Shown here: piece by piece, positions 46,104 to 55,101 of the stretch
Numbering within the stretch: the first letter of the stretch is position 1
Layout of the letters: each line of letters starts with the position of its first letter
Assembly: GCF_023509015.1 (NCBI RefSeq)
Contig: NZ_CP094975.1
Location: forward strand, 6,317,501-6,381,500
Direction: 5' to 3'
Length of the DNA stretch: 64,000 nt
Origin: Pseudomonas abieticivorans
GTDB lineage: Bacteria; Pseudomonadota; Gammaproteobacteria; Pseudomonadales; Pseudomonadaceae
Notes under the pieces: generated by a model
The model's database searches: none
What the model was told of the DNA's origin: nothing
What the model saw: only the letters and a program-made list of their open reading frames with translations
Program-made: the position numbers and the translations under genes

Positions 46104-47018
46104 ATGCCTTCCATGCCCTCATCCCCCCGCGTGCCGACCTATGGCATGCAACAACGCAGCGAGCGGGCTGACTTTTACATCCGCGACAAACGCGCGCGCA
46201 GCGCCGAAACCGCCCTGCACCGCCACGAATATTTTCAGATCCAGATCAACCTGGGCGGCGATACAGTGCAGCACATCGGCCACGTGGAGCGGCCCTTCCC
46301 GCGCAATGCCCTGGCCTTTATTTTGCCGCACCGCATGCACCTGATCCCGCACCCGGCCGATGGCAACTTCATGGTGATCAACTTCTCGCAGACCTTCTTG
46401 TTGCCGCATTTGCCGTGCGACCCGCTGGACCTGGAGGACGTGTCGATTTTGCTGGCGCCAGAGCTGTCGCCCTTTCGTTTTCAGGAGCACCTGGATTTCA
46501 TTCTGGAGGATGGCCCGTTCGCCGAGGTCTGCACCCTGCTACAACGCATGGCGCAACTGGACCGCGACCGCCAGTTCGGCACCCGCGAAGTGCTCAAGGG
46601 TTTGCTGCTGCAATTGATTGGCACGGTGTGCGGGCTGTACGCCGAACCGCTCAAAACCCTGGCGGACAGCAACGCCGCCCAGGCCAGCCGGCGCGATGCG
46701 CTGACGCGGATGTCGGAGTACGTGCGCAAGCACCTGGCCGACCCCGACCTGAGCCTGAAGACCGTGGCCGCCGCCACCTACCTGTCACCCACCTACCTGA
46801 CCCACTGGTTGCGCAAGGAAATCGGCAAGACCTTCAGCGAACTGGTGCTGGAACGGCGCATGCACATGGCCCGCAGCCAACTGCTCAACGGCACACGCCC
46901 CGTTGGCGAGGTAGCCCGCTTGTGCGGGTTTGCCGACGAGGCGTATTTTTCAAGGCGCTTCCGCCAGATCCACGGGCTACCGCCGGGGCAGTTTCGGCGT
47001 GAGCAGCTTGGCGAATAA
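46104..47018 (+). CDS. AraC-family transcriptional regulator
   Basis: The product is 304 residues: an N-terminal cupin-like sensing domain (about 30-160, with TALHRHEYFQIQINLGGD) and a C-terminal double HTH (about 200-300, with LSLKTVAAATYLSPTYLTHW and VGEVARLCGFADEAYFSRRF). ATG 46104 is preferred, with GGAG 10 nt upstream, over the GTG at 46089. It lies divergent from the sugar-acid MFS operon and is the only regulator inside the 40.8-51 kb cluster, so it probably activates these genes on sensing a sugar acid. Confidence 0.85.
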   Translation: MPSMPSSPRVPTYGMQQRSERADFYIRDKRARSAETALHRHEYFQIQINLGGDTVQHIGHVERPFPRNALAFILPHRMHLIPHPADGNFMVINFSQTFLLPHLPCDPLDLEDVSILLAPELSPFRFQEHLDFILEDGPFAEVCTLLQRMAQLDRDRQFGTREVLKGLLLQLIGTVCGLYAEPLKTLADSNAAQASRRDALTRMSEYVRKHLADPDLSLKTVAAATYLSPTYLTHWLRKEIGKTFSELVLERRMHMARSQLLNGTRPVGEVARLCGFADEAYFSRRFRQIHGLPPGQFRREQLGE

Positions 47019-47032
47019 GTAGCAGCCACCCG

Positions 47033-47117
47033 GTAGGAGCGGATTCATCCGCGAAAAGCCCGCCGCGGTGCATCAGGCATACCGCGTCACGGCTTTCGCG
47101 GATGAATCCGCTCCTAC
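47033..47117. repeat. REP palindrome pair
   Basis: GTAGGAGCGGATTCATCCGC faces TTCGCGGATGAATCCGCTCC with about 40 bp between. Confidence 0.9.
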
Positions 47118-47152
47118 AGACAAATAGTGCGGCTGAGGTTTTCAGCGTCCAT

Positions 47153-47221
47153 TCGCAAGCAAGCTTGCTCCCACAGTTGCTCCCACAGTTGCAGCCAATG
47201 TGGGAGCAAGCTTGCTTGCGA
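47153..47221. repeat. REP palindrome, GCAAGCAAGCTTGCTCCCAC type, with duplicated centre
   Basis: CGCAAGCAAGCTTGCTCCCA on the left pairs with TGGGAGCAAGCTTGCTTGCG on the right. The segment TTGCTCCCACAG occurs twice in the left half, a short tandem duplication. Same general family as the palindrome at 18638. Confidence 0.85.
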
Positions 47222-47329
47222 TAGGCCACGGTGAATCAGGCATTCCGCGGCGTGGGCTTCGCGGATGAATCCGCTCCTACTGGGGTGATTCTCAGGCGTG
47301 CCTGGGAAAGCCTCACCGCAATTCAGACC

Positions 47330-47414
47330 GTAGGAGCGGATTTATCCGCGAAGATCACGCCACGGTATTACTGAATGACCGTGTTGTGCTTTTCGCGGAT
47401 GAATCCGCTCCTAC
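47330..47414. repeat. REP palindrome pair
   Basis: GTAGGAGCGGATTTATCCGC faces TTCGCGGATGAATCCGCTCC. The middle resembles the pair at 8777 (both contain ATGACCGTGTTGT), pointing to copying of the whole pair rather than single arms. Confidence 0.9.
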
Positions 47415-47437
47415 AGGGGGGAGCGGTGCGTTTTGGA

Positions 47438-48349
47438 TTACTGACGACCTTGCTTGTCCATCAGTGCAGCCAGCATTTCGTACTCTTCGCCCGTCAGGTC
47501 GGTCAGCGGGGTGCGCACCGGGCCTGCGTCGTAGCCAGCGATCTTGGCGCCTGCCTTGACGATGCTCACGGCGTAGCCGGCCTTGCGGTTGCGGATGTCC
47601 AGGTACGGCAGGAAGAAGTCATCGATGATCTTGCCGACGGTGGCGTGATCTTCACGGGCGATGGCGTGGTAGAAGTCCATCGCGGTTTTCGGGATGAAGT
47701 TGAACACCGCCGAGGAGTACACCGGCACACCCAGGGCCTTGTAGGCCGCCGCGTACACTTCGGCGGTCGGCAGGCCGCCCAGGTAGCTGAAACGGTCGCC
47801 CAGGCGACGGCGGATGGACACCATCAGTTCGATGTCGCCCAGGCCGTCCTTGTAACCGATCAGGTTAGGGCAGCGCTCGGCCAGTTGTTCCAACTGCACG
47901 GCGTTCAGGCGGCAGACGTTACGGTTGTAGACGATCACGCCGATCTTCACCGATTTGCACACGGCTTCGACGTGGGCGGCCACGCCGTCCTGGCTGGCTT
48001 CGGTCAGGTAGTGCGGCAGCAGCAACAGGCCTTTGGCGCCCAGGCGCTCGGCTTCTTGCGCGTATTCGATGGCCTGGCGGGTGGCACCGCCCACGCCTGC
48101 CAGGATCGGCACGCTGGTGGCGCAGGTGTCGACCGCCGTCTTGATCACTTCGCTGTATTCGCTGGCAGCCAGCGAGAAGAACTCACCGGTGCCGCCGGCG
48201 GCGAACAGCGCGCTGGCGCCGTAGGGGGCCAGCCACTCCAGGCGCTTGATGTAGCCTGCGCGATGGAAGTCGCCCTGGGCGTTGAAATCGGTCACCGGGA
48301 AAGACAGCAGACCCTGGGAGATGATGGACTTGAGTTCTTGTGGATTCAT
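47438..48349 (-). CDS. kdgD: 5-dehydro-4-deoxyglucarate dehydratase (KdgD)
   Basis: The product is 303 residues of the DapA-like aldolase family. [14 protein letters not shown] is the substrate-carboxylate motif, VIVYNRNVC holds the active-site Tyr and [11 protein letters not shown] the Schiff-base Lys. These sequences are characteristic of KdgD, which dehydrates and decarboxylates 5-keto-4-deoxyglucarate to 2,5-dioxopentanoate. The start at 48349 begins [10 protein letters not shown]; the longer frame would cover the operator. The motif ATCGTACAAC lies 50 bp upstream. A dioxopentanoate dehydrogenase is not in the window. Confidence 0.9.
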   Translation of the reverse strand: MNPQELKSIISQGLLSFPVTDFNAQGDFHRAGYIKRLEWLAPYGASALFAAGGTGEFFSLAASEYSEVIKTAVDTCATSVPILAGVGGATRQAIEYAQEAERLGAKGLLLLPHYLTEASQDGVAAHVEAVCKSVKIGVIVYNRNVCRLNAVQLEQLAERCPNLIGYKDGLGDIELMVSIRRRLGDRFSYLGGLPTAEVYAAAYKALGVPVYSSAVFNFIPKTAMDFYHAIAREDHATVGKIIDDFFLPYLDIRNRKAGYAVSIVKAGAKIAGYDAGPVRTPLTDLTGEEYEMLAALMDKQGRQ

Positions 48350-48399
48350 TGTTGTTCGCGCCTCGCCTGTTGCAGAGCTGGATTGAAAGTTACCGTACA

Positions 48400-48409
48400 G
48401 TTGTACGAT
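48400..48409. promoter_or_regulatory. Shared operator motif before kdgD
   Basis: GTTGTACGAT on the plus strand is ATCGTACAAC on the coding strand, 50 bp before the kdgD start. A second partial match (CCGTACAG) lies directly beside it. Confidence 0.6.
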
Positions 48410-48452
48410 GTCGTATGACTGTGACGACATCTTACAACCTTTCGCGGGAGTT

Positions 48453-49742
48453 TCAAGAGCCCTGGCTACAATTCACGGTTGCCGGTGCTCCGCTCGACGG
48501 CCCCTTCACCGCCACGATGACCACCACCATCCCCAATGCACACACCCCCGCCGCTACCACGAACGCCACGTTGTAACCGCCGCCGTACTGCACCACCAGC
48601 CCGGTCAACGACGGCGCGATGATGCCGGCGCAGTTGGCCAGCAGGTGCACGAACCCCCCGGTACCGCCCACGCGGTTTTTCGGCACGATGTCCTGGATCA
48701 GCGACCAGCAGATCTGCGGCGTCACGAACAGGAACACGCTGGACACGGTGATGCAGGCCACCGCCAAGCCCAGGCTCGACACCTGGGTGGTCAGCAGCAC
48801 GCAGGCCGCCGCCACGCCCAGGCCTACCATCAACATGCGCTTGCGCGCCAGGATCACGCTGCCCAGGCGCCGGCCCAGCCAGTCGGTGACAAAGCCGCCG
48901 CCCAAAAAGCCCACCGCCGCGCCCAGCCAAGGGATCACGCCGATGATGCTCATGCTCTTGATGTCCAGGTGCTGATAATCCATCAGGTAGCTGGGCAGCC
49001 AGGTCAGGAAGAAATACAACACGTAGTTGAAGCAAAAGAACGCGGTGGCCACCGCCAGCACCGGGGCCGAGAAGATGTAGCTGGCCAGGCTGCGGCCCTC
49101 CTTCACGCCTTCCACCACCGGTTCCGCGCGGCTGGTGCGGATCAGTTCGCGCTCGGCTTCATTAACCTTGGGGTGCTGGTCCGGGGTGTCCTTGAACATC
49201 ACCAGCCAGGCGGCCAGCCACATCGCACCGAGTACGGCAATGACCACGAACGAGACGCGCCAACCGAAATTCAATGCCACCAAACCCACCACCGGCCCGG
49301 CCAACGCCGCGCCCAGGGGCTGCCCGCAGTTGGTGAAGCCCAGCGCCCGGCCCGCCTCTTCACGGGGGAACCAATTGGTAATCGCCTTGTTGGTGGTGGT
49401 GCCCATCGGCCCCTCCCCCATGCCAAAGAACACCCGGAACACCAGCAGTTGCAGGTAGCCGGTGATCAAGGCCGTGAGGCCGCAAAAGATCGACCAGGTG
49501 CCCGCTGCCCAAGCGAATACCCGCTTGGGCCCGTATTTGTCGGCGGCCCAACCGCCAATGAAACACAACGCGCAATAGCCGATGAAAAAGCTGCTGAAGA
49601 TAAAACCCATCTGGGCGTCATCAATGTGCAGTTCAGTCTTGAGCAGTGGCGCCACCACGGACAGTGCCGCGCGGTCGAGGTAGTTGAGCATGCCGGCAAA
49701 AAACAGCAGCCCGGCGATTCTCCAGCGGTAGTTGCCTATCAT
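48453..49742 (-). CDS. MFS transporter of sugar-acid type
   Basis: The product is 429 residues with 12 predicted membrane segments. [20 protein letters not shown] and the loop [19 protein letters not shown] match GudP/ExuT-like hexuronate or glucarate transporters. It lies 34 bp after the enolase-superfamily dehydratase gene and just upstream of kdgD, so it should import the substrate of that pathway. AAAGG precedes ATG 49742. Confidence 0.85.
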   Translation of the reverse strand: MIGNYRWRIAGLLFFAGMLNYLDRAALSVVAPLLKTELHIDDAQMGFIFSSFFIGYCALCFIGGWAADKYGPKRVFAWAAGTWSIFCGLTALITGYLQLLVFRVFFGMGEGPMGTTTNKAITNWFPREEAGRALGFTNCGQPLGAALAGPVVGLVALNFGWRVSFVVIAVLGAMWLAAWLVMFKDTPDQHPKVNEAERELIRTSRAEPVVEGVKEGRSLASYIFSAPVLAVATAFFCFNYVLYFFLTWLPSYLMDYQHLDIKSMSIIGVIPWLGAAVGFLGGGFVTDWLGRRLGSVILARKRMLMVGLGVAAACVLLTTQVSSLGLAVACITVSSVFLFVTPQICWSLIQDIVPKNRVGGTGGFVHLLANCAGIIAPSLTGLVVQYGGGYNVAFVVAAGVCALGMVVVIVAVKGPSSGAPATVNCSQGS

Positions 49743-49776
49743 TTTTATATGGCCTTTATTGTAATGAGGGTGCAGC

Positions 49777-50916
49777 TCAGTCGATCAGTGTGCGGGCGCT
49801 GCAGTAGTGGTCGATGACGGCTTGGTCGGGTGTGAACCCAAGCCCCGGCAGCGGCTCCAGTGACAGGGCCGGCTTGAAATCCAGCGCCGGGTACAGCAAC
49901 CGCTCGAACTCGATGAACGGCACTTCCACCGCCACGTCTTGCGGCAGCAAGGTGCACAAGTGCGCCACGGCCAACAGCCCCGGGCCGTAGTAGAAACAGT
50001 GCGGCACCACCCGCACGCCGTACTGGCGAGCCAACTGGAACACCTCCAGCATCGCGCCGATGCCGCCAATCTTCGCAACGCTGGGTTGCGCCACGTCGAT
50101 CGCCTGTTGCTCGAACAGCGCCCGCAAGCCATTTACCCCGGCCGCGTTTTCACCCGCCGACAACGGCACGCCCTGGCGGCGAACCGTGGCCAGGCCATGG
50201 GCATCGTCAGGCGGCCACACGGGCTCTTCCAGCCAGGTCAGCTCCAGCCCCCGCAGCTGTTCGGCCACCTCGCTCGCCTGCGCCACTGTCCAGGGGCAAT
50301 TGACGTCCACCATCAATTCGCCTTCGGCCACGGGCAGCGCCGCGCGCGCGGCGGCAATGGCCTCGACGCGGGTTTCGTGCAGTTTGATTTTGCGAAAGCC
50401 TTGGGCGCGGGCCCGGCTTACCTGGCGGTGAACCTCTTGCGGGTCGCCGCCGTAGCTCACCAGGCTGGCGTAGAGTTCCAACGGCCTGAGCGTACCGCCC
50501 AGGTATTGATACAACGGTTGCCCCGCAGCCTGGGCAGCCAGGTCCCACAGCGCAATGTCTATGCCGGAGAGCGCATACAGCACCGGCCCCGTGCTGCCGA
50601 AACCGTGCAAGGCCCGGCGCGCCACCTCCATGCTGTGCAGGTGGTCGGCCACGGCGCTGCCTATGAACAGCGGCGCCACCATGTCGGTCAGCGCCGTGAA
50701 GGTCGCCGGGTTGGCGCCATGGCCAAAAGCCTCGCCCCATCCCACTAAACCTGTGTCGGTGGTGACTTTCAGCATCAGGCTTTCCATGCGCCGGTGCCGT
50801 GGTGACGCGGCGTTGAACGCGTCGTCGTCCTGCACCTGGCCTTGGGTCTTGCGCTCGGCGGTGCCGGCAGTGAAAGGAATACTGAGGCGGATGACTTCGA
50901 TACTGCGGATGTTCAC
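49777..50916 (-). CDS. Mandelate racemase/muconate lactonizing family dehydratase
   Basis: The product is 379 residues of the enolase superfamily. KIKLHE gives the K-x-K acid/base motif; Mg ligands are Asp in MVDVNCPW, Glu in WLEEPVWP and Glu in SAGENAAG; SVAKIGG and PHCFYYGPG carry further active-site Lys and His. Sugar-acid dehydratases (glucarate, galactarate, altronate type) have this plan. Next to kdgD and a GudP-like transporter it probably starts aldarate breakdown, but the true substrate could be another sugar acid. The start is GTG 50916; no in-frame ATG is nearby. Confidence 0.85.
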   Translation of the reverse strand: MNIRSIEVIRLSIPFTAGTAERKTQGQVQDDDAFNAASPRHRRMESLMLKVTTDTGLVGWGEAFGHGANPATFTALTDMVAPLFIGSAVADHLHSMEVARRALHGFGSTGPVLYALSGIDIALWDLAAQAAGQPLYQYLGGTLRPLELYASLVSYGGDPQEVHRQVSRARAQGFRKIKLHETRVEAIAAARAALPVAEGELMVDVNCPWTVAQASEVAEQLRGLELTWLEEPVWPPDDAHGLATVRRQGVPLSAGENAAGVNGLRALFEQQAIDVAQPSVAKIGGIGAMLEVFQLARQYGVRVVPHCFYYGPGLLAVAHLCTLLPQDVAVEVPFIEFERLLYPALDFKPALSLEPLPGLGFTPDQAVIDHYCSARTLID

Positions 50917-50978
50917 AAGCGCATCTCTCTATCGGTTTTCTTGTCAGGGATGTACGGCGTAAAGTTTTGACATACGTT

Positions 50979-50988
50979 ATCGTACAAC
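50979..50988. promoter_or_regulatory. Shared operator motif ATCGTACAAC before dehydratase gene
   Basis: The exact 10-mer is 62 bp before the dehydratase start codon, a distance similar to its place at the MFS and kdgD promoters. Confidence 0.6.
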
Positions 50989-51069
50989 ACTGAGCAAGAC
51001 TACCTTTACCGTGACATTCCGTCGCACGCCAGGGCTGCCGGTGAACACTGACAACGCCTGGCGCTCCAC

Positions 51070-52224
51070 TCAAAAGTAATACTTGGCGACCAGCTCGTAT
51101 TCGTCCTCGCCCGTGGCCTGACCCGCCTTGTTTTTTGCCATGTCGAACTTGCGTTCCAACCCAATGGCCAAATGGTCATGCAAGGTAATCAGCGCGAAGC
51201 CTGCCACCGAATAGCCGCTCTGGCCGGCACTGGTTTTATCCGAGAGCAAGTTGATGCCACCGTAGGCCTTGAAGAAGCCCAGCTCGCCCATTTCCGGGAA
51301 CGAATAGCTGCTGTAACTCTCCAGTGCGGTCGCTTTCTGGTATCCGCTGGCACCGGCCGCCGAGGCATTCAAGTTACGGTATTGGCCATACACCAAGGCG
51401 TGATACCAAGGGTGGCTGGTGTAGGTAATACCCGACAACCACCCCTCTGCATCCGGATGCCGAGTGGTGATATCGCCCTGCGCGTTGACTCCGCGTTCGG
51501 TCATGTCGGTATGACCGTAGGCCAGGCGCAACGACCACTTGGACGAGGGGTGCCAGATCGTGCCGACCTGGTACAAGCCATCCCGCGTACTGTCCAAAAA
51601 CGTACTGGAGCCCACGCTGGCACTGCTCACCGAGTTGTGCACGGGGCCGGTGCTGCCCCCCGCCATCACCCCGAGTTCGAACGCGCCGCGCTTGACCCGG
51701 TAATACACGGTGCGTTTAGGTCGGGAAAAACCCAGCAACTGATTACCGCCATAACCATTGAACGTGCCCTGCCCCTTGGTCCCGTAACCCAGGTACCAAT
51801 CGGTGATCGACCCGACCATGTCGAACGTCAGCGACTTTTGTTGGCCAACGTTCAACTGCCCCCACCGGGCGCTTTTCAGAAACACGTACTGGAAGCGCTT
51901 GGTGTGGGCATTGGACCCGTCGTAATAGAAAGGGTCGTACGCCCACTCCTGGCGCATGCCCAGTGTCCAGTCATCGTTAAGCTTGCGGCCGTAAATCATG
52001 TTGATACGGTGCCCGATGCTGCCGGTGTGCCGGCCCTGGATATAGACCTTGTCATTGGAGGCAAAGATGCCCTGGGCGTGCAGCTCCAGGCGATCGGTAC
52101 CGTTGTTGATCAGGTCGATGGCCCAGGCCGGCGCCGCCCCACCCAGCGCCGTGCAGCCCATCAACAGGCAAAAATGGCGCACGGCTGCGCCGCGCAATAC
52201 CGTGCGTAAAGACGAAGACTTCAT
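51070..52224 (-). CDS. Outer-membrane porin-like protein
   Basis: The product is 384 residues with a long signal peptide (ending AWA after about 35 residues), then alternating amphipathic strands with many aromatic girdle residues and a C-terminal Phe in ELVAKYYF, the sorting signal of outer-membrane barrels. It has features of the general Gram-negative porin superfamily (RLELHAQGIF..., RHTGSIGHRINMIYG). It lies between the dehydratase and a secreted GH3 enzyme, so it may admit sugars or sugar acids. Confidence 0.72.
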   Translation of the reverse strand: MKSSSLRTVLRGAAVRHFCLLMGCTALGGAAPAWAIDLINNGTDRLELHAQGIFASNDKVYIQGRHTGSIGHRINMIYGRKLNDDWTLGMRQEWAYDPFYYDGSNAHTKRFQYVFLKSARWGQLNVGQQKSLTFDMVGSITDWYLGYGTKGQGTFNGYGGNQLLGFSRPKRTVYYRVKRGAFELGVMAGGSTGPVHNSVSSASVGSSTFLDSTRDGLYQVGTIWHPSSKWSLRLAYGHTDMTERGVNAQGDITTRHPDAEGWLSGITYTSHPWYHALVYGQYRNLNASAAGASGYQKATALESYSSYSFPEMGELGFFKAYGGINLLSDKTSAGQSGYSVAGFALITLHDHLAIGLERKFDMAKNKAGQATGEDEYELVAKYYF

Positions 52225-52332
52225 TGATCATGCCCTGGCAATACCCGCAGGCACGGGTACTGCGCTTTCTTGGAGGAGCCGCCTGAACAGCGGCCCTGGA
52301 ATGGTTGTTTTTATTTTTAGGAGTGCCGCCTG

Positions 52333-55071
52333 TTAGAACTGGACCGCCTGAGTCACCGCAGCCTGATCCGCCGAGGTCGACAGCATCAGGTCCCGCGTGC
52401 CTGCCGCAAGCCGCCAGGCCTGGTCTTTCACGGACCAGTACTGCAGTTTGCGCAGGGGCACCTGGATCGAGACGTGCCGCGTCTGCCCTGCCCCCAACGT
52501 CACCCGATCGAAGCCCACCAAGGTTTTCGGCGCGAATTCGGCGCCGTCGATCAAGCGCTGCGGCGGCCCCAGGTACAACTGGGGCACGTCGTCACCGGCG
52601 ACCTTGCCGTGGTTGGTCAGCTGAAAGTCGACCTGCAGATCGCCATTGGCCAGGTGCCGGGTTTTCAGATCGCCATAATCGAACTGCGTGTAACTGAGGC
52701 CATAGCCGAAAGCAAACAGCGGTGCCTTGTGTTGCGCCTCGAACCAGCGATACCCGATATTGAGCCCCTCGGTGTAATGCACCACGCCATCGAGTTGCTG
52801 GCCACGCTCGGGAAAACGCGGGTCTGTCGCCGGGTAGTCCTGCAGCGTTTTGCCCCAGGTAAAGGGCAAGCGGCCGCCGGGGTTGGCCTTGCCGGCCAAC
52901 AGATTCGCGGTGGCCTGCCCCCCTTCGTCACCCGTCCACCACATTTGCACCAGGCCCTTGACCTTGCCCAACCACGGCATGGCGACCGGGGTACTGGTGT
53001 TCAGTACCACGATGGTGTTGGGGTTGATGGCCGCGATCTCCTCGATCAGCGCATCCTGGTCGCCCGGCAGGCCAAATTGCGGGTCACTGCGCGACCAGGC
53101 GAACACCACCACTTTGTTGGCGCCCTTGGCAGCGGCAATCGCCTTGGCCCGGGTGTCTGCGCGCATGGCCGGCGTCACCCAGTTCAAGCGCACCTGCACC
53201 GGTGCCTGGGAAGTGTCGCTGTAGGTCGAGACTTCCAGCAAATGCTCGCCCTGGCTCAGGGTCACCCTGCGCCGCACGTTGTTCAGGCCGTCGGTGGTGG
53301 GCATCAAGGCGTCTTGCCCCGGGTGCACCACATCGCCGTGCAATGCGTTTTTCAACGAACTGCTCTCGCCGACCACCACCCCATCCACCTTCAACACCGC
53401 ACCGGCGCCGAGCATCTGCAGGTTGAGGTCGTAATCACCGGCCTGGTCGATGTTCAGATGGGTTTGCCACACAGGCAGAGCCCCAGGCTTGAGCGCGTTG
53501 CCGGTGCTGTCGGCAAAGGCCAACTGGCGGTCGCGCACGGTTTGCCCCGCTTCGCTGCGCACCCAGCCCGGCTGCCCCTGGAACGATACCTTGTCGGCAG
53601 CGATGGCCACCCCGGTCATGTCATTGGCAACCGCCACGGTGATCACGGCATCAGGCTCAAGGGTGCCGAGTGCCTTCGCCGGCCCTACCTGCAAGGCGGG
53701 TATGCCGATTGCGTGCTCGGCCGAGATGCCCAGGGCGACCGGTTGCACGGCACCGGGGCCAATCATGGCCAGTGCGCCCAGGTCTTTTTTCGTGAGGGGC
53801 AGCACGTGGTCATCGTTTTTCAGCAGCACCGCCGAGTGTTCGCTGGTGCGCCGGGCGATCTCCATCATCGCGAGCGTCACGGGCGTAGCCTGGGGTTGAT
53901 GCCCGGGGTGATCCAGGTAACCGAACCGCTCCATTTGCCCCAGGATGCGCCCAGCAGCGGTGTCGATGTCCTTTTGCGCCACGGTGTGGTCGCGCAGGGC
54001 CTCGAACATATTGCTGGGCTTTTCGTCGTTGGGAAACTGCCCCAACAGCACCACGGGGCGCTTGCCCACCATCCACTCCTCGGGCATGGGCCGGGCGAAG
54101 ACCTTTTTCATGCTGCCCATGGAGGTATGCAACGCCGGTTGCTGCTGCGCGGTGTTGTCGTAGTAGGAGCGCATGATGTCCCAGAACGGGTGGTGCTCAT
54201 CGATCCGCCCGGGCATTTCCATGTCCATGCCGCGCTTGATGTACTGGGCACTGTGCACGCCGCCCCAGTCGGAGGTCACGAAGCCCTTGAAGCCCATTTG
54301 GCCGCGCAATACATGCTCCAACAACTGCGCATTGCCACAGCCGAACTCGCCGTTGACCTTGTTGTAGGCGCACATGATCGAGGCCACCCCGGCGTCGATG
54401 GCGTCCTGGAACGGCGCCAGGTAAACCTCGTGCAGCGCCTGTTCGGGGATCGTCACGTCGAAGCCGGTCATGTCATAGCCGACGAAATGCTTGGCCTGGG
54501 CCATCACGCCCTGGGCCTGGATGCCCTTGATGATGCCGGCCCCCATCGCGCCGGTCAGCAGCGGGTCTTCGCCAAAGGTGTTCCAGCCGCGCCGAAAGCC
54601 CGAGTCGCGGAACATGTTGATGAAGGGCTCAAGCGCGATGTCGATGCCCAGGCGCTTGGCCTCGGTGCCGATCAGCACGCCGTTGTCATAGGCGTCCTGT
54701 TTGCTGAAGGTGGCCGCAAGCCCCATGGTCGAGGTCGGGATGATCGACGCCTTGCGGGTCAGGATGCCGGGCGGCCCATCGGCCAGCCGCAGTGCGGCCA
54801 CCCCCAGCCGCGGGACACCGGGCAAGTACCCCGCCTGGCCCTGATTGGTCCTGTCATCCTCGGTCAGGCCGCGAATGACGTTGAATTTTTCGTCCGCCGT
54901 CATCTTCTGCAATAACGCATTGACCCGCGCCTCGTTGGCCACCGGGCGAACCTGGCTTTCATCGGCCATCGCGGCATCTGACACCGCCGCACAAAAAATC
55001 GAAGTGGCCAGAAGTGAGACGCGCAAACCTGACCGGCACGACGACGCACGCCGCTTAACAGTGTTATTCAT
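52333..55071 (-). CDS. Exported GH3 beta-glycosidase with PA14-like insert
   Basis: The product is 912 residues: signal peptide (about 1-36), GH3 barrel (about 45-390) with KH at 194-195 and the nucleophile Asp268 in GFVTSDWGGVHS, an alpha/beta sandwich domain split by a PA14-like insert (about 500-640, with GAGAVLKVDGVVVGESS), and a C-terminal fibronectin-III-like domain. GH3 enzymes remove glucose or related residues from the non-reducing ends of oligosaccharides; the PA14 insert usually tunes specificity. ATG 55071 begins the signal peptide. It lies 108 bp upstream of the porin gene on the same strand. Confidence 0.88.
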   Translation of the reverse strand: MNNTVKRRASSCRSGLRVSLLATSIFCAAVSDAAMADESQVRPVANEARVNALLQKMTADEKFNVIRGLTEDDRTNQGQAGYLPGVPRLGVAALRLADGPPGILTRKASIIPTSTMGLAATFSKQDAYDNGVLIGTEAKRLGIDIALEPFINMFRDSGFRRGWNTFGEDPLLTGAMGAGIIKGIQAQGVMAQAKHFVGYDMTGFDVTIPEQALHEVYLAPFQDAIDAGVASIMCAYNKVNGEFGCGNAQLLEHVLRGQMGFKGFVTSDWGGVHSAQYIKRGMDMEMPGRIDEHHPFWDIMRSYYDNTAQQQPALHTSMGSMKKVFARPMPEEWMVGKRPVVLLGQFPNDEKPSNMFEALRDHTVAQKDIDTAAGRILGQMERFGYLDHPGHQPQATPVTLAMMEIARRTSEHSAVLLKNDDHVLPLTKKDLGALAMIGPGAVQPVALGISAEHAIGIPALQVGPAKALGTLEPDAVITVAVANDMTGVAIAADKVSFQGQPGWVRSEAGQTVRDRQLAFADSTGNALKPGALPVWQTHLNIDQAGDYDLNLQMLGAGAVLKVDGVVVGESSSLKNALHGDVVHPGQDALMPTTDGLNNVRRRVTLSQGEHLLEVSTYSDTSQAPVQVRLNWVTPAMRADTRAKAIAAAKGANKVVVFAWSRSDPQFGLPGDQDALIEEIAAINPNTIVVLNTSTPVAMPWLGKVKGLVQMWWTGDEGGQATANLLAGKANPGGRLPFTWGKTLQDYPATDPRFPERGQQLDGVVHYTEGLNIGYRWFEAQHKAPLFAFGYGLSYTQFDYGDLKTRHLANGDLQVDFQLTNHGKVAGDDVPQLYLGPPQRLIDGAEFAPKTLVGFDRVTLGAGQTRHVSIQVPLRKLQYWSVKDQAWRLAAGTRDLMLSTSADQAAVTQAVQF

Positions 55072-55101
55072 TCTTCTTGTCCAGGGTGAGAACACAGGGA
55101 T

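Larger units (their letters stand above)
47019..47437. other. 419-bp gap filled with REP elements
   Basis: No gene is present. The gap separates convergent araC-type and kdgD genes and contains two REP pairs of the GTAGGAGCGG type, one palindrome of the other REP family, and a single right arm near 47255-47280. Confidence 0.85.

Noticed and set aside
52474..54915. Plus-strand open frame of about 813 codons opposite the GH3 gene
   Set aside because: Antisense shadow of a clearly real enzyme; His/Arg/Gln/Gly-rich composition typical of shadows.
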